Of a stretch of 64,000 bases of DNA, positions 7,564 through 16,484 are shown in pieces (the stretch's first letter is position 1; every line of letters begins with the position of its first letter). The stretch spans positions 1,116,001 to 1,180,000 of the forward strand of contig NZ_JAGGMR010000001.1 of assembly GCF_017875645.1 (NCBI RefSeq). Reading direction: 5' to 3'. The notes beneath the pieces were generated by a model. The model had not been told where the DNA came from, did no database searches, and worked only from the letters and a program-made list of their open reading frames with translations. A program made the position numbers and the translations under genes. The stretch is from Nocardia goodfellowii (lineage in GTDB: Bacteria; Actinomycetota; Actinomycetes; Mycobacteriales; Mycobacteriaceae).

Positions 7564-8790
7564 ATGTATGGTCCTGACGACAGCGCACCAGTCGGCAGGC
7601 GGATCAAGTGGCAGCGCGAGCGCGTTGGTATGTCGCGGCCTGTCCTGGCCGGTTTGGTCGGCCGATCTGCCGAGTGGCTGAAAGCTGTTGAGAGCGGCCG
7701 GATTCAAACTCCACGGTTGCCCATGCTGCTGCGGATCGCGCGCGCACTCGAGCTCGAGGACCTGGCGGAGCTGACCGGCAACGACCACGCTGTGCCCGTG
7801 TCGGTGTTCGCCGGCGAGCGGCATTCGACACTCAACGATGTTCAAGCGGCACTGACCGACTTCCGGTTGAGCCCGCCGGACCGCGCCGCGAACGTCGATC
7901 ACCTAGGTGAGCGAGTCCGGCAGGCGTGGCAGGTTCGGCACGCCAGCCCGGATCACCGAACACAGCTCGGCGTGCTCCTGCCGGGTCTGATCAGGGACGC
8001 GCAGGGCGCGGCCCGCTCGGCCGGAGATGAGCGCCGGGCCGCCCGCCGTGCGCTGGCGGCCGTCTATCAACTCGCTGATTTCTACGTCGCGTATCAGCCT
8101 GCGCCCGAACTGGTTTGGTTGGTCGCTGACCGCGCCCTGAACGAGGCGTACGAGGCCGACGACCCGTACACAATCGCGTGTAGCGCATGGGCCATGGTGC
8201 AGGCGCTGAGGGATTCGGGCCGTTGGATCGAGGCAATCACTTTGGCGCGCAACGCGATCGAAGGACTCTCGCCCTACCTGGACAGGGCGGGGATCGCAGA
8301 CGACTGGCGCGGCATCGCCGGCGCCCTCGAGGCCGAGGTCGCATACGTCCACGCGCGCCGGGGCCGCTACGGCGAAGCGTGGGAGCACTGGGAGCGCGCC
8401 GACCAGATTGCCCGCCGGCTCGGTCCGGCGTACCGGCATGTACAGACCTCGTTCTCGATGCCGGTACTGGCAGCACACGCGACGACGCTCGGCGTCGAGT
8501 TGCGCCGTCCCGCCGAGGCATTGCGCGCGTCCGAAGGTTTCGACGCGGACAGCATTGCCTCGCTGCCACGCCGCAGCCGCCATTTCATCGAGGTGGCCCG
8601 CGCGCATTTCCAGCGCGACGAGTCGACTGCCGTGCTGGCACTGCTCGACAAGTCCGAGCGGACAGCGCCCGAAACGATCCGGTACAACGGCTATGCCCGC
8701 GAGATGCTGCGTGCCCTGGCGGAGCGTCCGCCGTCCGGTATGCGCGAGGACGTTCGGGCGCTGTGCCAGCGGGTCGGCGTCGCTAGCTGA
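7564..8790 (+). CDS. XRE-type HTH regulator with long helical C-terminal domain
   Basis: A 408-residue protein. Residues about 10-70 form a Cro/C1-type helix-turn-helix (GRRIKWQRERVGMSRPVLAG with the recognition-helix region SAEWLKAVESGR). The remaining about 330 residues are Ala/Arg/Leu-rich helices typical of a TPR-like sensor domain (repeats near WAMVQALRDSGRWIEAITLA and RGRYGEAWEHWERADQIA). This architecture is common in streptomycete and nocardial genomes, often in integrative elements. GTGAGG precedes the ATG. It is divergent from the two small paralogous genes, with a perfect palindrome between them. The ligand and targets are unknown. Confidence 0.82.
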   Translation: MYGPDDSAPVGRRIKWQRERVGMSRPVLAGLVGRSAEWLKAVESGRIQTPRLPMLLRIARALELEDLAELTGNDHAVPVSVFAGERHSTLNDVQAALTDFRLSPPDRAANVDHLGERVRQAWQVRHASPDHRTQLGVLLPGLIRDAQGAARSAGDERRAARRALAAVYQLADFYVAYQPAPELVWLVADRALNEAYEADDPYTIACSAWAMVQALRDSGRWIEAITLARNAIEGLSPYLDRAGIADDWRGIAGALEAEVAYVHARRGRYGEAWEHWERADQIARRLGPAYRHVQTSFSMPVLAAHATTLGVELRRPAEALRASEGFDADSIASLPRRSRHFIEVARAHFQRDESTAVLALLDKSERTAPETIRYNGYAREMLRALAERPPSGMREDVRALCQRVGVAS

Positions 8791-8805
8791 GCGGGCACGT
8801 GCGGA

Positions 8806-8937
8806 CTACACCGTGCACTTCAGCCGGTGCGGGAGTTGCTTGCAGCGCGTGAACTCGTCGTCCAGGACCTCGTAGAGGGCGACCAAAAGCAGGAGGATGA
8901 CCCAACTGGGGATCATCCATCCCAGCAGATTCGTCAT
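8806..8937 (-). CDS. Mini membrane protein (43 aa)
   Basis: A short frame starting ATG at 8937 and ending TAG at 8806. It encodes one strong hydrophobic segment (LLGWMIPSWVILLLLVALYE, residues 4-23) followed by a charged tail with two Cys (TRCKQ and LKCTV). Codons are strongly G/C-ending. The gene starts 10 bases downstream of the acyl-AMP ligase stop on the same strand, so it could be the last gene of that operon. No clear SD is present, and no family is recognised. Confidence 0.45.
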   Translation of the reverse strand: MTNLLGWMIPSWVILLLLVALYEVLDDEFTRCKQLPHRLKCTV

Positions 8938-8946
8938 GGTGCCGAT

Positions 8947-10869
8947 CTAGGAGACGCCCGCGTTCTCCGGTTCCCGGTCGACGGTGTCCGGGAAGGCCTG
9001 TTGCTGGTAGCCGCCGCGCAGGGTGCCTTCCAGATAGGCGGCTCGGCAGGCGCGGCGGGCGATTTTGCCGCTGGAGGTGCGCGGGATGGAGCCGGCGGGC
9101 ACCAGCAGGACGTCGCGGACGGTGACGCCGTGCCGTTGGGAGACGGCGGCGCGGACGGTGTCGGCTACCGGTTGCGGGTCGAGTTTGGCTGCGCCGCTGC
9201 CGCGTTCGGCGACGATGACGAGTTGTTCGGAGGTGTCGTCGGCGTCGAATTTCAGGCCGGAGTGGCTGTCCTGGGCGAAGACCAGCGCGGGCAGTTGGTT
9301 GGCGGGGACGGAGAAGGCCGCGATGAAACCGGGGCGCAGCGCCGAACTCGCTTCCTGCGCTGAGTATTCGAGATCCTGGGGGTAATGGTTGCGGCCGTCG
9401 ACGATGACGAGATCCTTGACCCGGCCGGTGATGTAGAGCTCGCCGTCCAGGTAGGCGCCGAAATCGCCGGTGCGCATCCAATTCGCCTCGGGATCAGTGC
9501 CTTTGGCGTGGCTCTCGGGTTGGCGGACCCGGAGCTTGTTGTGGAAGGTGGCTTCGCTCTCCTCCGGTTTGCCCCAGTACCCGATGCCCATGTTCTCGCC
9601 GTGCAGCCAGATTTCGCCGACTTGCCCCTCCGCGCGTTCGGCCCCGGTTTCGGGGTCGACGATGACGGCCCACTGCGACAGCGCCACGTAACCGCAGGAG
9701 ACCTGGGCAATCGCGTTGTCGGCGTGCGGGTCTGTCTCGACCATGCGGCCGTCGTTCAACGCGGCGCGGTCGACGTAGACGACCTTGGCTTCGTCCTCGG
9801 CTTTGGTGGCGGACACGAACAGGGTCGCTTCGGCCATGCCGTAGCAGGGTTTGATCGCGGTCTTGGGCAGGCCGTAGGGCATGAACGCCTCATTGAACTT
9901 CTTCATCGAGGACACCGACACCGGCTCGCTGCCGTTGATCAAGCCGATGACGTTGGACAGGTCCAAGTCCTCACCGGGCTTCGGCCGGCCGCGGGCCGCC
10001 GCATGCTCGAACGCGAAATTCGGTGCAGCCGCGAATGTTCCGGCGCCGTCGGAGACCGCCGCCAGCTCTTTGATCCAGCGGTAGGGCCGCCGCACGAACG
10101 CGCTCGGCGACATGATGGTGATGAACCCGCCGCCGACCGTCGGCAGGATGACGCACAGCAGCCCCATGTCGTGGAACAGCGGCAGCCAGGTGACGCCGCG
10201 CGAATTCTCCTTCACGCCGATCGCGTCGATCATCTGCAGCAGATTGGTGCCGACCGCGCGGTGGGTGATCTCCACGCCGGCCGGCGTCCGGGTGGACCCG
10301 GAGGTGTACTGCAGGTAGGCGACATTGTCGATATCGATGTCCGGGCGCACCCACGTCTCGCCGACGCTGTTCGGAATCGCGTCGACCGCGATGATGCGCG
10401 GGCGTTGCGCGGCGGGCAAGTGCCGGAAGAAGTTCCGCACCCCCGCCGCCGAGGTGGACACCGTCAGGATCGCGGCCGGTGTGCAGTCGCTCAGCACGGC
10501 GTGCAACCGGTCGGTGTGGCCCTGCTCCTCCGGATCGAACAGCGGCACCGCGATATTGCCCGCGTAGACGGCGGCGAAAATCGACACCACGTAGTCCAAG
10601 CCCTGCGGCGCGAGTATCGCGACCCGATCGCCCGGCTGCGTAACCTGTTGCAACCGTGCGGCTACCGCCCGCAACCGGACACCGAACTCGCGCCAGGTGA
10701 GGTCTTGGTACTCACCGTCACGCTCGCGCGAGTAATCGATGTAGCGGTAGGCGAGGGCGTCGCCGTTCTCCGCGCTGTGCTTGTCGACGAAGTCGATCAG
10801 GGTTTTGTCCCCGAGGATTTTGATATTGCCGTGCTCGTCCAGATAGTCGTCAAAGGTCTCGCCGATCAT
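8947..10869 (-). CDS. FadD32-like long-chain fatty-acyl-AMP ligase
   Basis: A 640-residue adenylate-forming ligase, close to the length of M. tuberculosis FadD32 (about 637). The P-loop is YLQYTSGST, with [17 protein letters not shown]-like [18 protein letters not shown] and the C-terminal hinge [29 protein letters not shown] carries the adenylation lysine. The ligase activates fatty acids as acyl-AMP for transfer to a polyketide synthase, without CoA. No Pks13 or AccD gene is adjacent; instead the next gene upstream on the same strand is a KasA-like synthase. It may therefore be a second FadD32 copy or serve another lipid. AAGGA precedes the ATG. Confidence 0.88.
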   Translation of the reverse strand: MIGETFDDYLDEHGNIKILGDKTLIDFVDKHSAENGDALAYRYIDYSRERDGEYQDLTWREFGVRLRAVAARLQQVTQPGDRVAILAPQGLDYVVSIFAAVYAGNIAVPLFDPEEQGHTDRLHAVLSDCTPAAILTVSTSAAGVRNFFRHLPAAQRPRIIAVDAIPNSVGETWVRPDIDIDNVAYLQYTSGSTRTPAGVEITHRAVGTNLLQMIDAIGVKENSRGVTWLPLFHDMGLLCVILPTVGGGFITIMSPSAFVRRPYRWIKELAAVSDGAGTFAAAPNFAFEHAAARGRPKPGEDLDLSNVIGLINGSEPVSVSSMKKFNEAFMPYGLPKTAIKPCYGMAEATLFVSATKAEDEAKVVYVDRAALNDGRMVETDPHADNAIAQVSCGYVALSQWAVIVDPETGAERAEGQVGEIWLHGENMGIGYWGKPEESEATFHNKLRVRQPESHAKGTDPEANWMRTGDFGAYLDGELYITGRVKDLVIVDGRNHYPQDLEYSAQEASSALRPGFIAAFSVPANQLPALVFAQDSHSGLKFDADDTSEQLVIVAERGSGAAKLDPQPVADTVRAAVSQRHGVTVRDVLLVPAGSIPRTSSGKIARRACRAAYLEGTLRGGYQQQAFPDTVDREPENAGVS

Positions 10870-11001
10870 CGCTTTTATCCTTCATCCCACGCACGCACCG
10901 GGAGTGCCGTGACACCGAACACAGGTCGACCATGGAGCGCCGGGAAGGTTAGCAGGTTATGCGCCCATAGTCATTCCGCCTGGATATAACTCAGCTTCTC
11001 C

Positions 11002-12252
11002 TCAGTACCGCCCGAAGGTGATGGCCACGTTGTGACCGCCGAACCCGAAGGAGTTGTTCACCGCGTAGTCGATGCGGCCCGGCCGGGCTTGTCCCTTGAC
11101 GATGTCGAGATCGACGTCGGGGTCCTGATTCTCCAGATTCAGGGTGGGTGGGACGACGCTGTCGCGGACGCTGAGCACGGTCAGCACCGATTCCAGCGCG
11201 CCGACCGCGCCGATGGAATGTCCGAGGGCCGACTTGGGCGCGTAGACCGAGGCGTGGTTGCCCACGGCTTTGCTGATCGCGTTGGCCTCGGCCGTGTCAC
11301 CGATCGGGGTGGCGGTGGCGTGCGCGTTGATGTGGTTCACGTCGTGCTTGGTGATGCCCGCGGTCTGCAGCGCCCGGGTGATCGCGCGGGCCGCGCCCGA
11401 TCCGGTGGGATCCGGTGCGACCAAATGGAATCCGTCGGAGGTGACGCCCGCGCCGAGCAGGCGTGCGTGGATCGTCGCGCCTCGCGCCTTGGCGTGTTCT
11501 TCGGTCTCGATGACCATCATGGCGCCGGCCTCGCCGAACACGAACCCGTCCCGGCCCATGTCGAAGGGCCGCGAGGCCGCCTTCGGGTCGTCGTTGCGGG
11601 TGCTCATGGCACGCATCATGGTGAACGCCGCGATCGGCACCGCCTGGATGGAGCCCTCGACGCCGCCGGTGACCACCATGTCGGCGTCGCCCATCACGAT
11701 CATCTTCCAGGCGTTGGCGATCGCCTCGGAGCCCGACGAGCAGGCCGACACCGGCGTGCAGACGCCCGCGCCGGCGCCGAGTTCCAGGCTCACGCAGGCG
11801 GCCGGACCGTTGGGCATGATCCACTGCACGGTCAGCGGCGAGACCTTGCGATAGCCGCCGTTCTGCATTTTGTCGCGCTGATCGATGATCGCTTCGGCGC
11901 CGCCGAGACCCGTGCCGATGGAGACCCCGAGCCGGGTCTTGTCCACCTCCGGGCTGCCCGCGTTGCGCCACACCTCGCGCCCGAGCACCGTCGCCATTTG
12001 CTCGCAATAAGCCAGTCGCCGGGCTTCGCCCGGGGTCAGGCTAGCCGACGGCGACACCTTGAGATGGCCGCCGATCCGGACCGGCAGCCCGAACTGGTCG
12101 ATGAATGAGTCTTCCAGCACGTCGATCCCGCTCTCACCATTGAGCAGGCCCTTCCAGGTTGAATCGACATCGCCGGCGATCGATGTCGTCGCGGCCAGGC
12201 TGGTCACGACGACATCGGGGAAGTTGCCACGTTTGGTGGACGAAATCTGCAT
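11002..12252 (-). CDS. Beta-ketoacyl-ACP synthase, KasA/KasB type
   Basis: A 416-residue condensing enzyme of FAS-II, the same length as M. tuberculosis KasA. From the ATG at 12252 the catalytic residues fall at the KasA positions: Cys171 (in SACSSG), His311 (INAHAT), Lys340 and His345 (SALGHS). An in-frame start at 12321 would add 23 residues with no family match. FAS-II ketosynthases extend acyl-ACP during meromycolate synthesis. Here the gene stands alone, without acpM or a second kas gene, but with a FadD32-like ligase downstream on the same strand (132 bp gap). Whether it is KasA, KasB or an accessory paralogue cannot be decided. Confidence 0.9.
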   Translation of the reverse strand: MQISSTKRGNFPDVVVTSLAATTSIAGDVDSTWKGLLNGESGIDVLEDSFIDQFGLPVRIGGHLKVSPSASLTPGEARRLAYCEQMATVLGREVWRNAGSPEVDKTRLGVSIGTGLGGAEAIIDQRDKMQNGGYRKVSPLTVQWIMPNGPAACVSLELGAGAGVCTPVSACSSGSEAIANAWKMIVMGDADMVVTGGVEGSIQAVPIAAFTMMRAMSTRNDDPKAASRPFDMGRDGFVFGEAGAMMVIETEEHAKARGATIHARLLGAGVTSDGFHLVAPDPTGSGAARAITRALQTAGITKHDVNHINAHATATPIGDTAEANAISKAVGNHASVYAPKSALGHSIGAVGALESVLTVLSVRDSVVPPTLNLENQDPDVDLDIVKGQARPGRIDYAVNNSFGFGGHNVAITFGRY

Positions 12253-12515
12253 AGGGCTCGCTCTCCTGGCATCACGGGTTGAACCGGGGAACTGCGCGGG
12301 AAGATCGGCAAAGCGCCGCAAGCCTAGAACGGCTCGGGCCGAATCGAATTATCGGGGAGGCGGAGCTAATCCGCAGCAAGACACGCAACCTGGTACGAAC
12401 GTACTGGTCTGTGCGCATCCCGGAGCCCACACGGCCGCGCGCCGCCGGGCCGCCTCGAGTAACGTGCACTGGGCCGCGTCGGCGGTGACGAAGGCTTGCA
12501 GCTGAAAGGTGGACA

Positions 12516-13655
12516 GTGACGGGCGGGCGGATGGTCGGGCTGTTCGCCGGGATCGGCGGGCTGGAGCTCGGCCTCGGCAGGCACGGCTGGCGCTCGGAAC
12601 TGCTGTGCGAAATCGATCGAGGCGCCCAGGGCGTGCTCGCCGCCCGCTTCCCCGAGGTCGAGTTGCACGCCGACGTCACCCGGCTGCGATCGATTCCGGC
12701 GGGCACCGAGCTGGTGGCCGCGGGCTTCCCGTGCCAGGACCTGTCTCAGGCCGGACGCACCGCCGGCATCACCGGTTCCCGCTCCGGTCTCGTCGACGAG
12801 GTGTTCCGGCTCGTGCGCCGCAAACGCGGCCCGCGCTGGCTGCTGATCGAAAATGTCCCGTTCATGCTGCAATTGGGCCGCGGCGCGGCCATGCGGCACA
12901 TCACCGACGTGCTGGAGGAGCTCGGTTACACCTGGGCCTACCGGGTGGTCGACGCGCGCGCGTTCGGATTGCCGCAGCGCCGCCAGCGGGTGCTGATGCT
13001 GGCCTCGCGCACCGAAGATCCGCGGCCGGTGCTCTTCGGCGACGACGAGGGTCCGCGCGAAGTCGGTGACCCGCACCGCGATCCGTGCGGCTTCTACTGG
13101 ACCGAGGGTGTGCGCGGGCTGGGGTGGGCGGTGAACGCGGTGCCGACCTTGAAGGGCGGTTCGGCGCTGGGCATCGCGAGTCCGCCCGCGGTGCGGTTGC
13201 CGTCGGGGGAACTCGTCACGCCGGGGATCATCGACGCGGAACGGTTGCAGGGCTTCGACTCCGAGTGGACCGCCCCCGCGACCGAGGTGCCGGGCGTGCG
13301 GGCCGGCCATCGATGGAAGCTGGTCGGCAACGCGGTGAGTGTGCGGATGGCGGAATGGGTCGGATCCCGGCTGGCGGCGCCGGAGGGTGACTTCCCGGCG
13401 GGGACCCCGCTGGCCGAGAACACGGCGTGGCCGACCGCCGCGTGGGGCCGCGCGGGAGTTGCTGAACGTATGCCAGTGTCCACGTGGCCGGTCCAGGAAC
13501 CGTATGAGGATCTGAAGAATTTCCTCGCCGATTCCCGCCTGCTCTCGGCTCGGGCCACAGCGGGATTCCTGCGCCGGACCACCATGGGCAATTTGCGCTT
13601 CCCGCCCGGTTTCCTGGATGACGTGCACAGCCATCTGGCCCGCATGCGTACGTGA
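12516..13655 (+). CDS. DNA (cytosine-5)-methyltransferase
   Basis: A 379-residue C5-cytosine methyltransferase. Motif I is GLFAGIGGLELGL, motif IV GFPCQDLS with catalytic Cys73, motif VI LIENVP, motif VIII QRRQR, and motif X GNAVSVRMAEW. The target-recognition region between motifs VIII and IX is short. After motif X there are about 100 extra residues that I cannot assign. The start is GTG. The vsr gene follows 15 bases later; no restriction endonuclease gene is adjacent. This could be a solitary epigenetic or mismatch-associated methylase, or a remnant of a restriction system. Recognition sequence unknown. Confidence 0.92.
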   Translation: MTGGRMVGLFAGIGGLELGLGRHGWRSELLCEIDRGAQGVLAARFPEVELHADVTRLRSIPAGTELVAAGFPCQDLSQAGRTAGITGSRSGLVDEVFRLVRRKRGPRWLLIENVPFMLQLGRGAAMRHITDVLEELGYTWAYRVVDARAFGLPQRRQRVLMLASRTEDPRPVLFGDDEGPREVGDPHRDPCGFYWTEGVRGLGWAVNAVPTLKGGSALGIASPPAVRLPSGELVTPGIIDAERLQGFDSEWTAPATEVPGVRAGHRWKLVGNAVSVRMAEWVGSRLAAPEGDFPAGTPLAENTAWPTAAWGRAGVAERMPVSTWPVQEPYEDLKNFLADSRLLSARATAGFLRRTTMGNLRFPPGFLDDVHSHLARMRT

Positions 13656-13670
13656 GTAACTTGGAACCCG

Positions 13671-14084
13671 ATGACGAGCGCGAGGCCCCGGACCGACGCG
13701 GCGACCAGTGCGCGCATGTCGCGGCAGCGGCGCACCGGCACCAAACCGGAACTGGAATTACGGAGAGAACTGCATCGGCGCGGTCTGCGCTATTTCGTCG
13801 ACCGGGCGCCGCTGCCCGGTCAGCGCCGTCGGGCCGACGTCGTGTTTCCGCGTTTACGCATCGCCGTCTACGTCGACGGATGTTTCTGGCACCGCTGCCC
13901 TGACCACGCGACGGACCCGAAGAACAACGCCGAATGGTGGGCGGCCAAACTGGCCGGCAACGTGACGCGCGACCGGGCCACCGACGTCGCGTTGATCGCC
14001 GCGGGCTGGCAGGTGATCCGGATTTGGGAGCACGAGGACCCCGTGGCGGCGGCCGACCGGGTGCAGGGCGCTTTGCGGCGGTGA
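13671..14084 (+). CDS. vsr: Very short patch repair endonuclease
   Basis: A 137-residue Vsr-type nuclease that nicks at T:G mismatches produced by deamination of 5-methylcytosine. Visible motifs are SRQRRTGTKPEL near the N-terminus, the acidic metal residue in RRADVVFPR (Asp56), and the Cys/His zinc and active-site block YVDGCFWHRCPDHAT, then NAEWWAAKL. It directly follows the cytosine methyltransferase, the usual partner. The last 48 bases of the region are repeated twice more downstream in degenerate form. Confidence 0.93.
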   Translation: MTSARPRTDAATSARMSRQRRTGTKPELELRRELHRRGLRYFVDRAPLPGQRRRADVVFPRLRIAVYVDGCFWHRCPDHATDPKNNAEWWAAKLAGNVTRDRATDVALIAAGWQVIRIWEHEDPVAAADRVQGALRR

Positions 14085-14190
14085 GCTAGCGGCGACGGTG
14101 ACCGACCGCGTGCAGGCCGCGTTGCTGCGGTGGCCTATCAGCGCGACGGCGGCCGACCGTGTTGCAGCCGTGGCGCGGCGGTGAGCTATC
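14043..14190 (+). repeat. Degenerate tandem triplication of the vsr 3' end
   Basis: Three copies of 48-51 bases: 14043-14090 (the vsr C-terminal codons and stop), 14091-14139 and 14140-14190. Each contains a form of GACCGNGTGCAGGCCGC and ends in a GAGCTA(G/T)C or CCTATC variant. Copies two and three are non-coding duplicates. Confidence 0.7.
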
Positions 14191-14299
14191 GGCGACGGCG
14201 CTGAACGATGCTCGCGGGTGCGTGCGTCGAGAGATATCCCGAAACCACCATGCCCGCTGTAACCGCGAACCCGGCGAAAGCTGTCATCAACCCATTCAT
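14186..14299 (-). CDS. Possible 37-aa membrane peptide
   Basis: A short frame with ATG at 14299, a hydrophobic stretch (LMTAFAGFAVTAGMVVSGYL) and an RRRR tail ending in the repeat unit. No clear SD and no homologue recognised. It occupies the otherwise empty 296-base gap between vsr and the next gene. Coding status is uncertain. Confidence 0.22.
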   Translation of the reverse strand: MNGLMTAFAGFAVTAGMVVSGYLSTHAPASIVQRRRR

Positions 14300-14380
14300 G
14301 GTTCCAGACTCGGCCGTGAACCTGGCAGGACTCTGAGCGGGCGATGGGAATGCGATGCGAATGCCCTCCGATAGCAGAGA

Positions 14381-15088
14381 ATGGAGCCCGTGTCCGATAG
14401 CCGAGAGATTGCTATGCGACGGAAATGGGTCGCGTCGTGCTGCATGGCCTTCGCCCTCGTCCTCGCCGGACTCTGCTATTCATCCTGGGTGCTGGAGTTC
14501 GTTCTCCCGGTCCACGCCGACCCCGTCAACACCTTTCTGAGCGAATTGGACGCCGAGGGCAAGCCCTACCGCTGGGTTTTCGCCACCGGCGACAAGATCA
14601 CCGCCGCCCTGCTCGTCCCCACCGCCCTCACCGGCCTGTGGATCTTCCCCCGCCGCCGCCTCAGCACCCTCGGCTGGGCCGCGCTGCTCTGCTTCGGCGC
14701 CGCCACCATCGCCGACGCCCTGTTTCCACTCACCGACTGCGACGCACCGTCCTGCGGCGACGATCGCAGCGCCCTGTTCCCGCAACTGCATCAGCCGCAT
14801 GCCATGACCAGCACACTCGCCGTCACCTCGATCGCGGTCGCCGTCTTGGCCTTCAGCCTCGCCGCCTTCCGCTATCGCCCGCACTGGCGCGTCCTGCGTG
14901 AACTCGGACTCGGCTTCCTGCTCGTCGGCGCGCTCGCCACGGTCTGGATGCTGGTCGCCGACAACCTGTCCGGTGACTACGCCCTCGGCATCGCGCAGCG
15001 CGTCCAGGTCGCCGCCATGTCGCTATGGCTGGGCACCCTAGGAATTGCCGTGCTCCGCGAAGCACGCGATGACATGCTGTCCGCGTGA
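14381..15088 (+). CDS. DUF998 family integral membrane protein
   Basis: A 235-residue protein with about six hydrophobic segments. The first is near residues 17-37 (WVASCCMAFALVLAGLCYSS), and others include LLVPTALTGLWIF, WAALLCFGAATIADALF and the last near MSLWLGTLGIAVL. The extracellular loop LTDCDAPSC with two Cys and the overall spacing match DUF998 proteins. Function is unknown. The stop overlaps the GTG start of the next gene by four bases, so it is translationally coupled to a RidA-type protein. Confidence 0.75.
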   Translation: MEPVSDSREIAMRRKWVASCCMAFALVLAGLCYSSWVLEFVLPVHADPVNTFLSELDAEGKPYRWVFATGDKITAALLVPTALTGLWIFPRRRLSTLGWAALLCFGAATIADALFPLTDCDAPSCGDDRSALFPQLHQPHAMTSTLAVTSIAVAVLAFSLAAFRYRPHWRVLRELGLGFLLVGALATVWMLVADNLSGDYALGIAQRVQVAAMSLWLGTLGIAVLREARDDMLSA

Positions 15089-15477
15089 GCACTCGTATCA
15101 ACATCTCCTCCGAATCGGAATTCGAAGACGTCGTCGGCTACTCCCGCGCCGTCCGCATCGGCAACGTCGTCGCGGTCAGCGGCAGCACCGCGGCGGCTCC
15201 CGGCGGCACCGCGGTCGGCGGGGACGACATCGCCGAACAGGCCCGAGAGGCGCTGCGCCGCATCGCCACCGCGCTCGACAAGGCCGGTGCGAGCCTGTCC
15301 GACGTGATCCGAACCCGCATCTTCGTCACCGACATCGCCCGCTGGCCCGAGGTCGCCGAGGCCCATCGCGAATTCTTCGGTGACATCCGCCCCGCCGCGT
15401 CCATGTACGAGATCCAGGCCCTGATCACCCCCGCGCTCTTGGTGGAGATCGAAGCCGACGCCGTGCTCAGCGAATAG
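15085..15477 (+). CDS. RidA/YjgF family protein
   Basis: A 130-residue Rid-family protein (reactive enamine/imine deaminase or related subfamily). The C-terminal RTRIFVTDI segment contains the conserved Arg, and PAASMYEIQALITPALLVEIEADAVL is the family signature with Glu in the active-site pocket. The start is GTG overlapping the upstream TGA. The VSGSTAAAPGG segment resembles the actinobacterial Rid subfamilies more than canonical RidA, so the exact substrate is not assigned. Confidence 0.85.
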   Translation: MSTRINISSESEFEDVVGYSRAVRIGNVVAVSGSTAAAPGGTAVGGDDIAEQAREALRRIATALDKAGASLSDVIRTRIFVTDIARWPEVAEAHREFFGDIRPAASMYEIQALITPALLVEIEADAVLSE

Positions 15478-15482
15478 CGCCC

Positions 15483-16217
15483 TCACTTCCACGCAGGCAA
15501 TTCCGGCAGCGGACCGGTGAGATCGGAACCGTCGGAGCGACCGAGCAGCCAAGCGAGCAGAGCCGTCGCCGACCCCGACACCGTACGATCAGGTTCGCCG
15601 GAACCGATGGTTGCGGCGAACCCGGTATCAGTGGTCTCGACCGCGAAAGCCGTTGTGCCGGTTCCTGTTTTGGCGGCGGCCTTCGTGAGATCGATCGCCG
15701 CCTCCGGCAGCAGCCGGGCGACGAACGGCGCGGGCCAATCAGCGGGCCGGTAACCGAGCCCGAGATCCACATGATGAATCTCGACCTCCCGCAACCGCAT
15801 CCACGGAATGAACGACCCAGGAATCTCGCCCCCCTGCCGATTCCGCACAGTAGCGCGCCACGCCGCATCCGAAGCGGTCCGCGCGAGCTCCAGCCAACGC
15901 GCCGCCGTCGCCTCGACATCGGCGAGCTGCTCCCCCAACCCCCGCGGCGCCCCCTCCTCGATCTCCCGATCCCGAACGGAAACGCTTGCGTACTGCGGAG
16001 TTTCGACCCCCGTCCGCGCCCACATCAGCAAATTCACCAAACTGTCGGCATTCCGAGCGATATGCGCCAGCACATGCCCCCGCGTCCACCCCGGCAACAA
16101 CGAAGGCTCCCCCACCCCCGCCTCCCGCATCCCCTTGACACTCTCGAGCAACCGAGCGGTCCCCTCAGCCACTTGATCGATCACATCGGTAGGCGCGGCG
16201 GAATCAACACTGGTCAC
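15483..16217 (-). CDS. Maleylpyruvate isomerase family mycothiol-dependent enzyme
   Basis: A 244-residue DinB-like metalloprotein of the mycothiol-dependent maleylpyruvate isomerase family. The metal-binding helix pattern is LLPGWTRGHVLAHIARNADS near residues 42-61, and further ligands sit in the MRLREVEIHHVDLG segment near the middle. The C-terminal about 80 residues form the MDMPI_C domain. The GTG at 16217 is preferred to the upstream frame start at 16376, which would cross a repeat-rich non-coding stretch. Convergent with the RidA gene. The substrate is unknown, since the family is broad. Confidence 0.85.
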   Translation of the reverse strand: MTSVDSAAPTDVIDQVAEGTARLLESVKGMREAGVGEPSLLPGWTRGHVLAHIARNADSLVNLLMWARTGVETPQYASVSVRDREIEEGAPRGLGEQLADVEATAARWLELARTASDAAWRATVRNRQGGEIPGSFIPWMRLREVEIHHVDLGLGYRPADWPAPFVARLLPEAAIDLTKAAAKTGTGTTAFAVETTDTGFAATIGSGEPDRTVSGSATALLAWLLGRSDGSDLTGPLPELPAWK

Positions 16218-16272
16218 CCGTCGAACCCTAATCCGCCCAACCAAACCCGGTCCATAGGTCAGGCACTGAGGC

Positions 16273-16330
16273 TGGCCGGGGGTCCGGGGGCAAAGCCCGC
16301 CGGGCGGGCGTGGGGGCTGCGCCCCCACAT
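16273..16330. repeat. GC-rich inverted-repeat element
   Basis: A run of G-tracts and complementary C-tracts (GGGGGTCCGGGGGCAAAG, then CGTGGGGGCTGCGCCCCCAC as a 9-base-stem hairpin). It resembles the short interspersed GGGTCCGGGGGCAAAGCCCC elements frequent in nocardial intergenic DNA. It may act as a terminator between the tRNA-Arg and MDMPI transcripts. Confidence 0.45.
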
Positions 16331-16394
16331 AAACACAACGAGATAAGGCCCCGGCAAGCGCTCTACGCGAGCACAAGCCAGGGCCGTAATCGAG

Positions 16395-16467
16395 TGCGCC
16401 CGAAGGGATTCGAACCCCTAACCTTCTGATCCGTAGTCAGATGCTCTATCCGTTGAGCTACGGGCGC
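16395..16467 (-). tRNA. tRNA-Arg(ACG)
   Basis: A 73-base class I tRNA with acceptor stem GCGCCCG/CGGGCGC, anticodon stem TCTGA/TCAGA with loop CTACGGA (anticodon ACG), T-loop TTCGAAT and discriminator A. No encoded CCA is evident. It is the substrate expected for the TadA encoded at 5368, which would make inosine-34. Confidence 0.96.
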
Positions 16468-16484
16468 ATGGGTATTCAGTTATG

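Noticed and set aside
5902..8945. Duplicate tRNA-Ser 3' end marking an att site
   Set aside because: No second copy of the tRNA end was seen downstream, and no integrase gene is present. Left as an open question rather than a called element.
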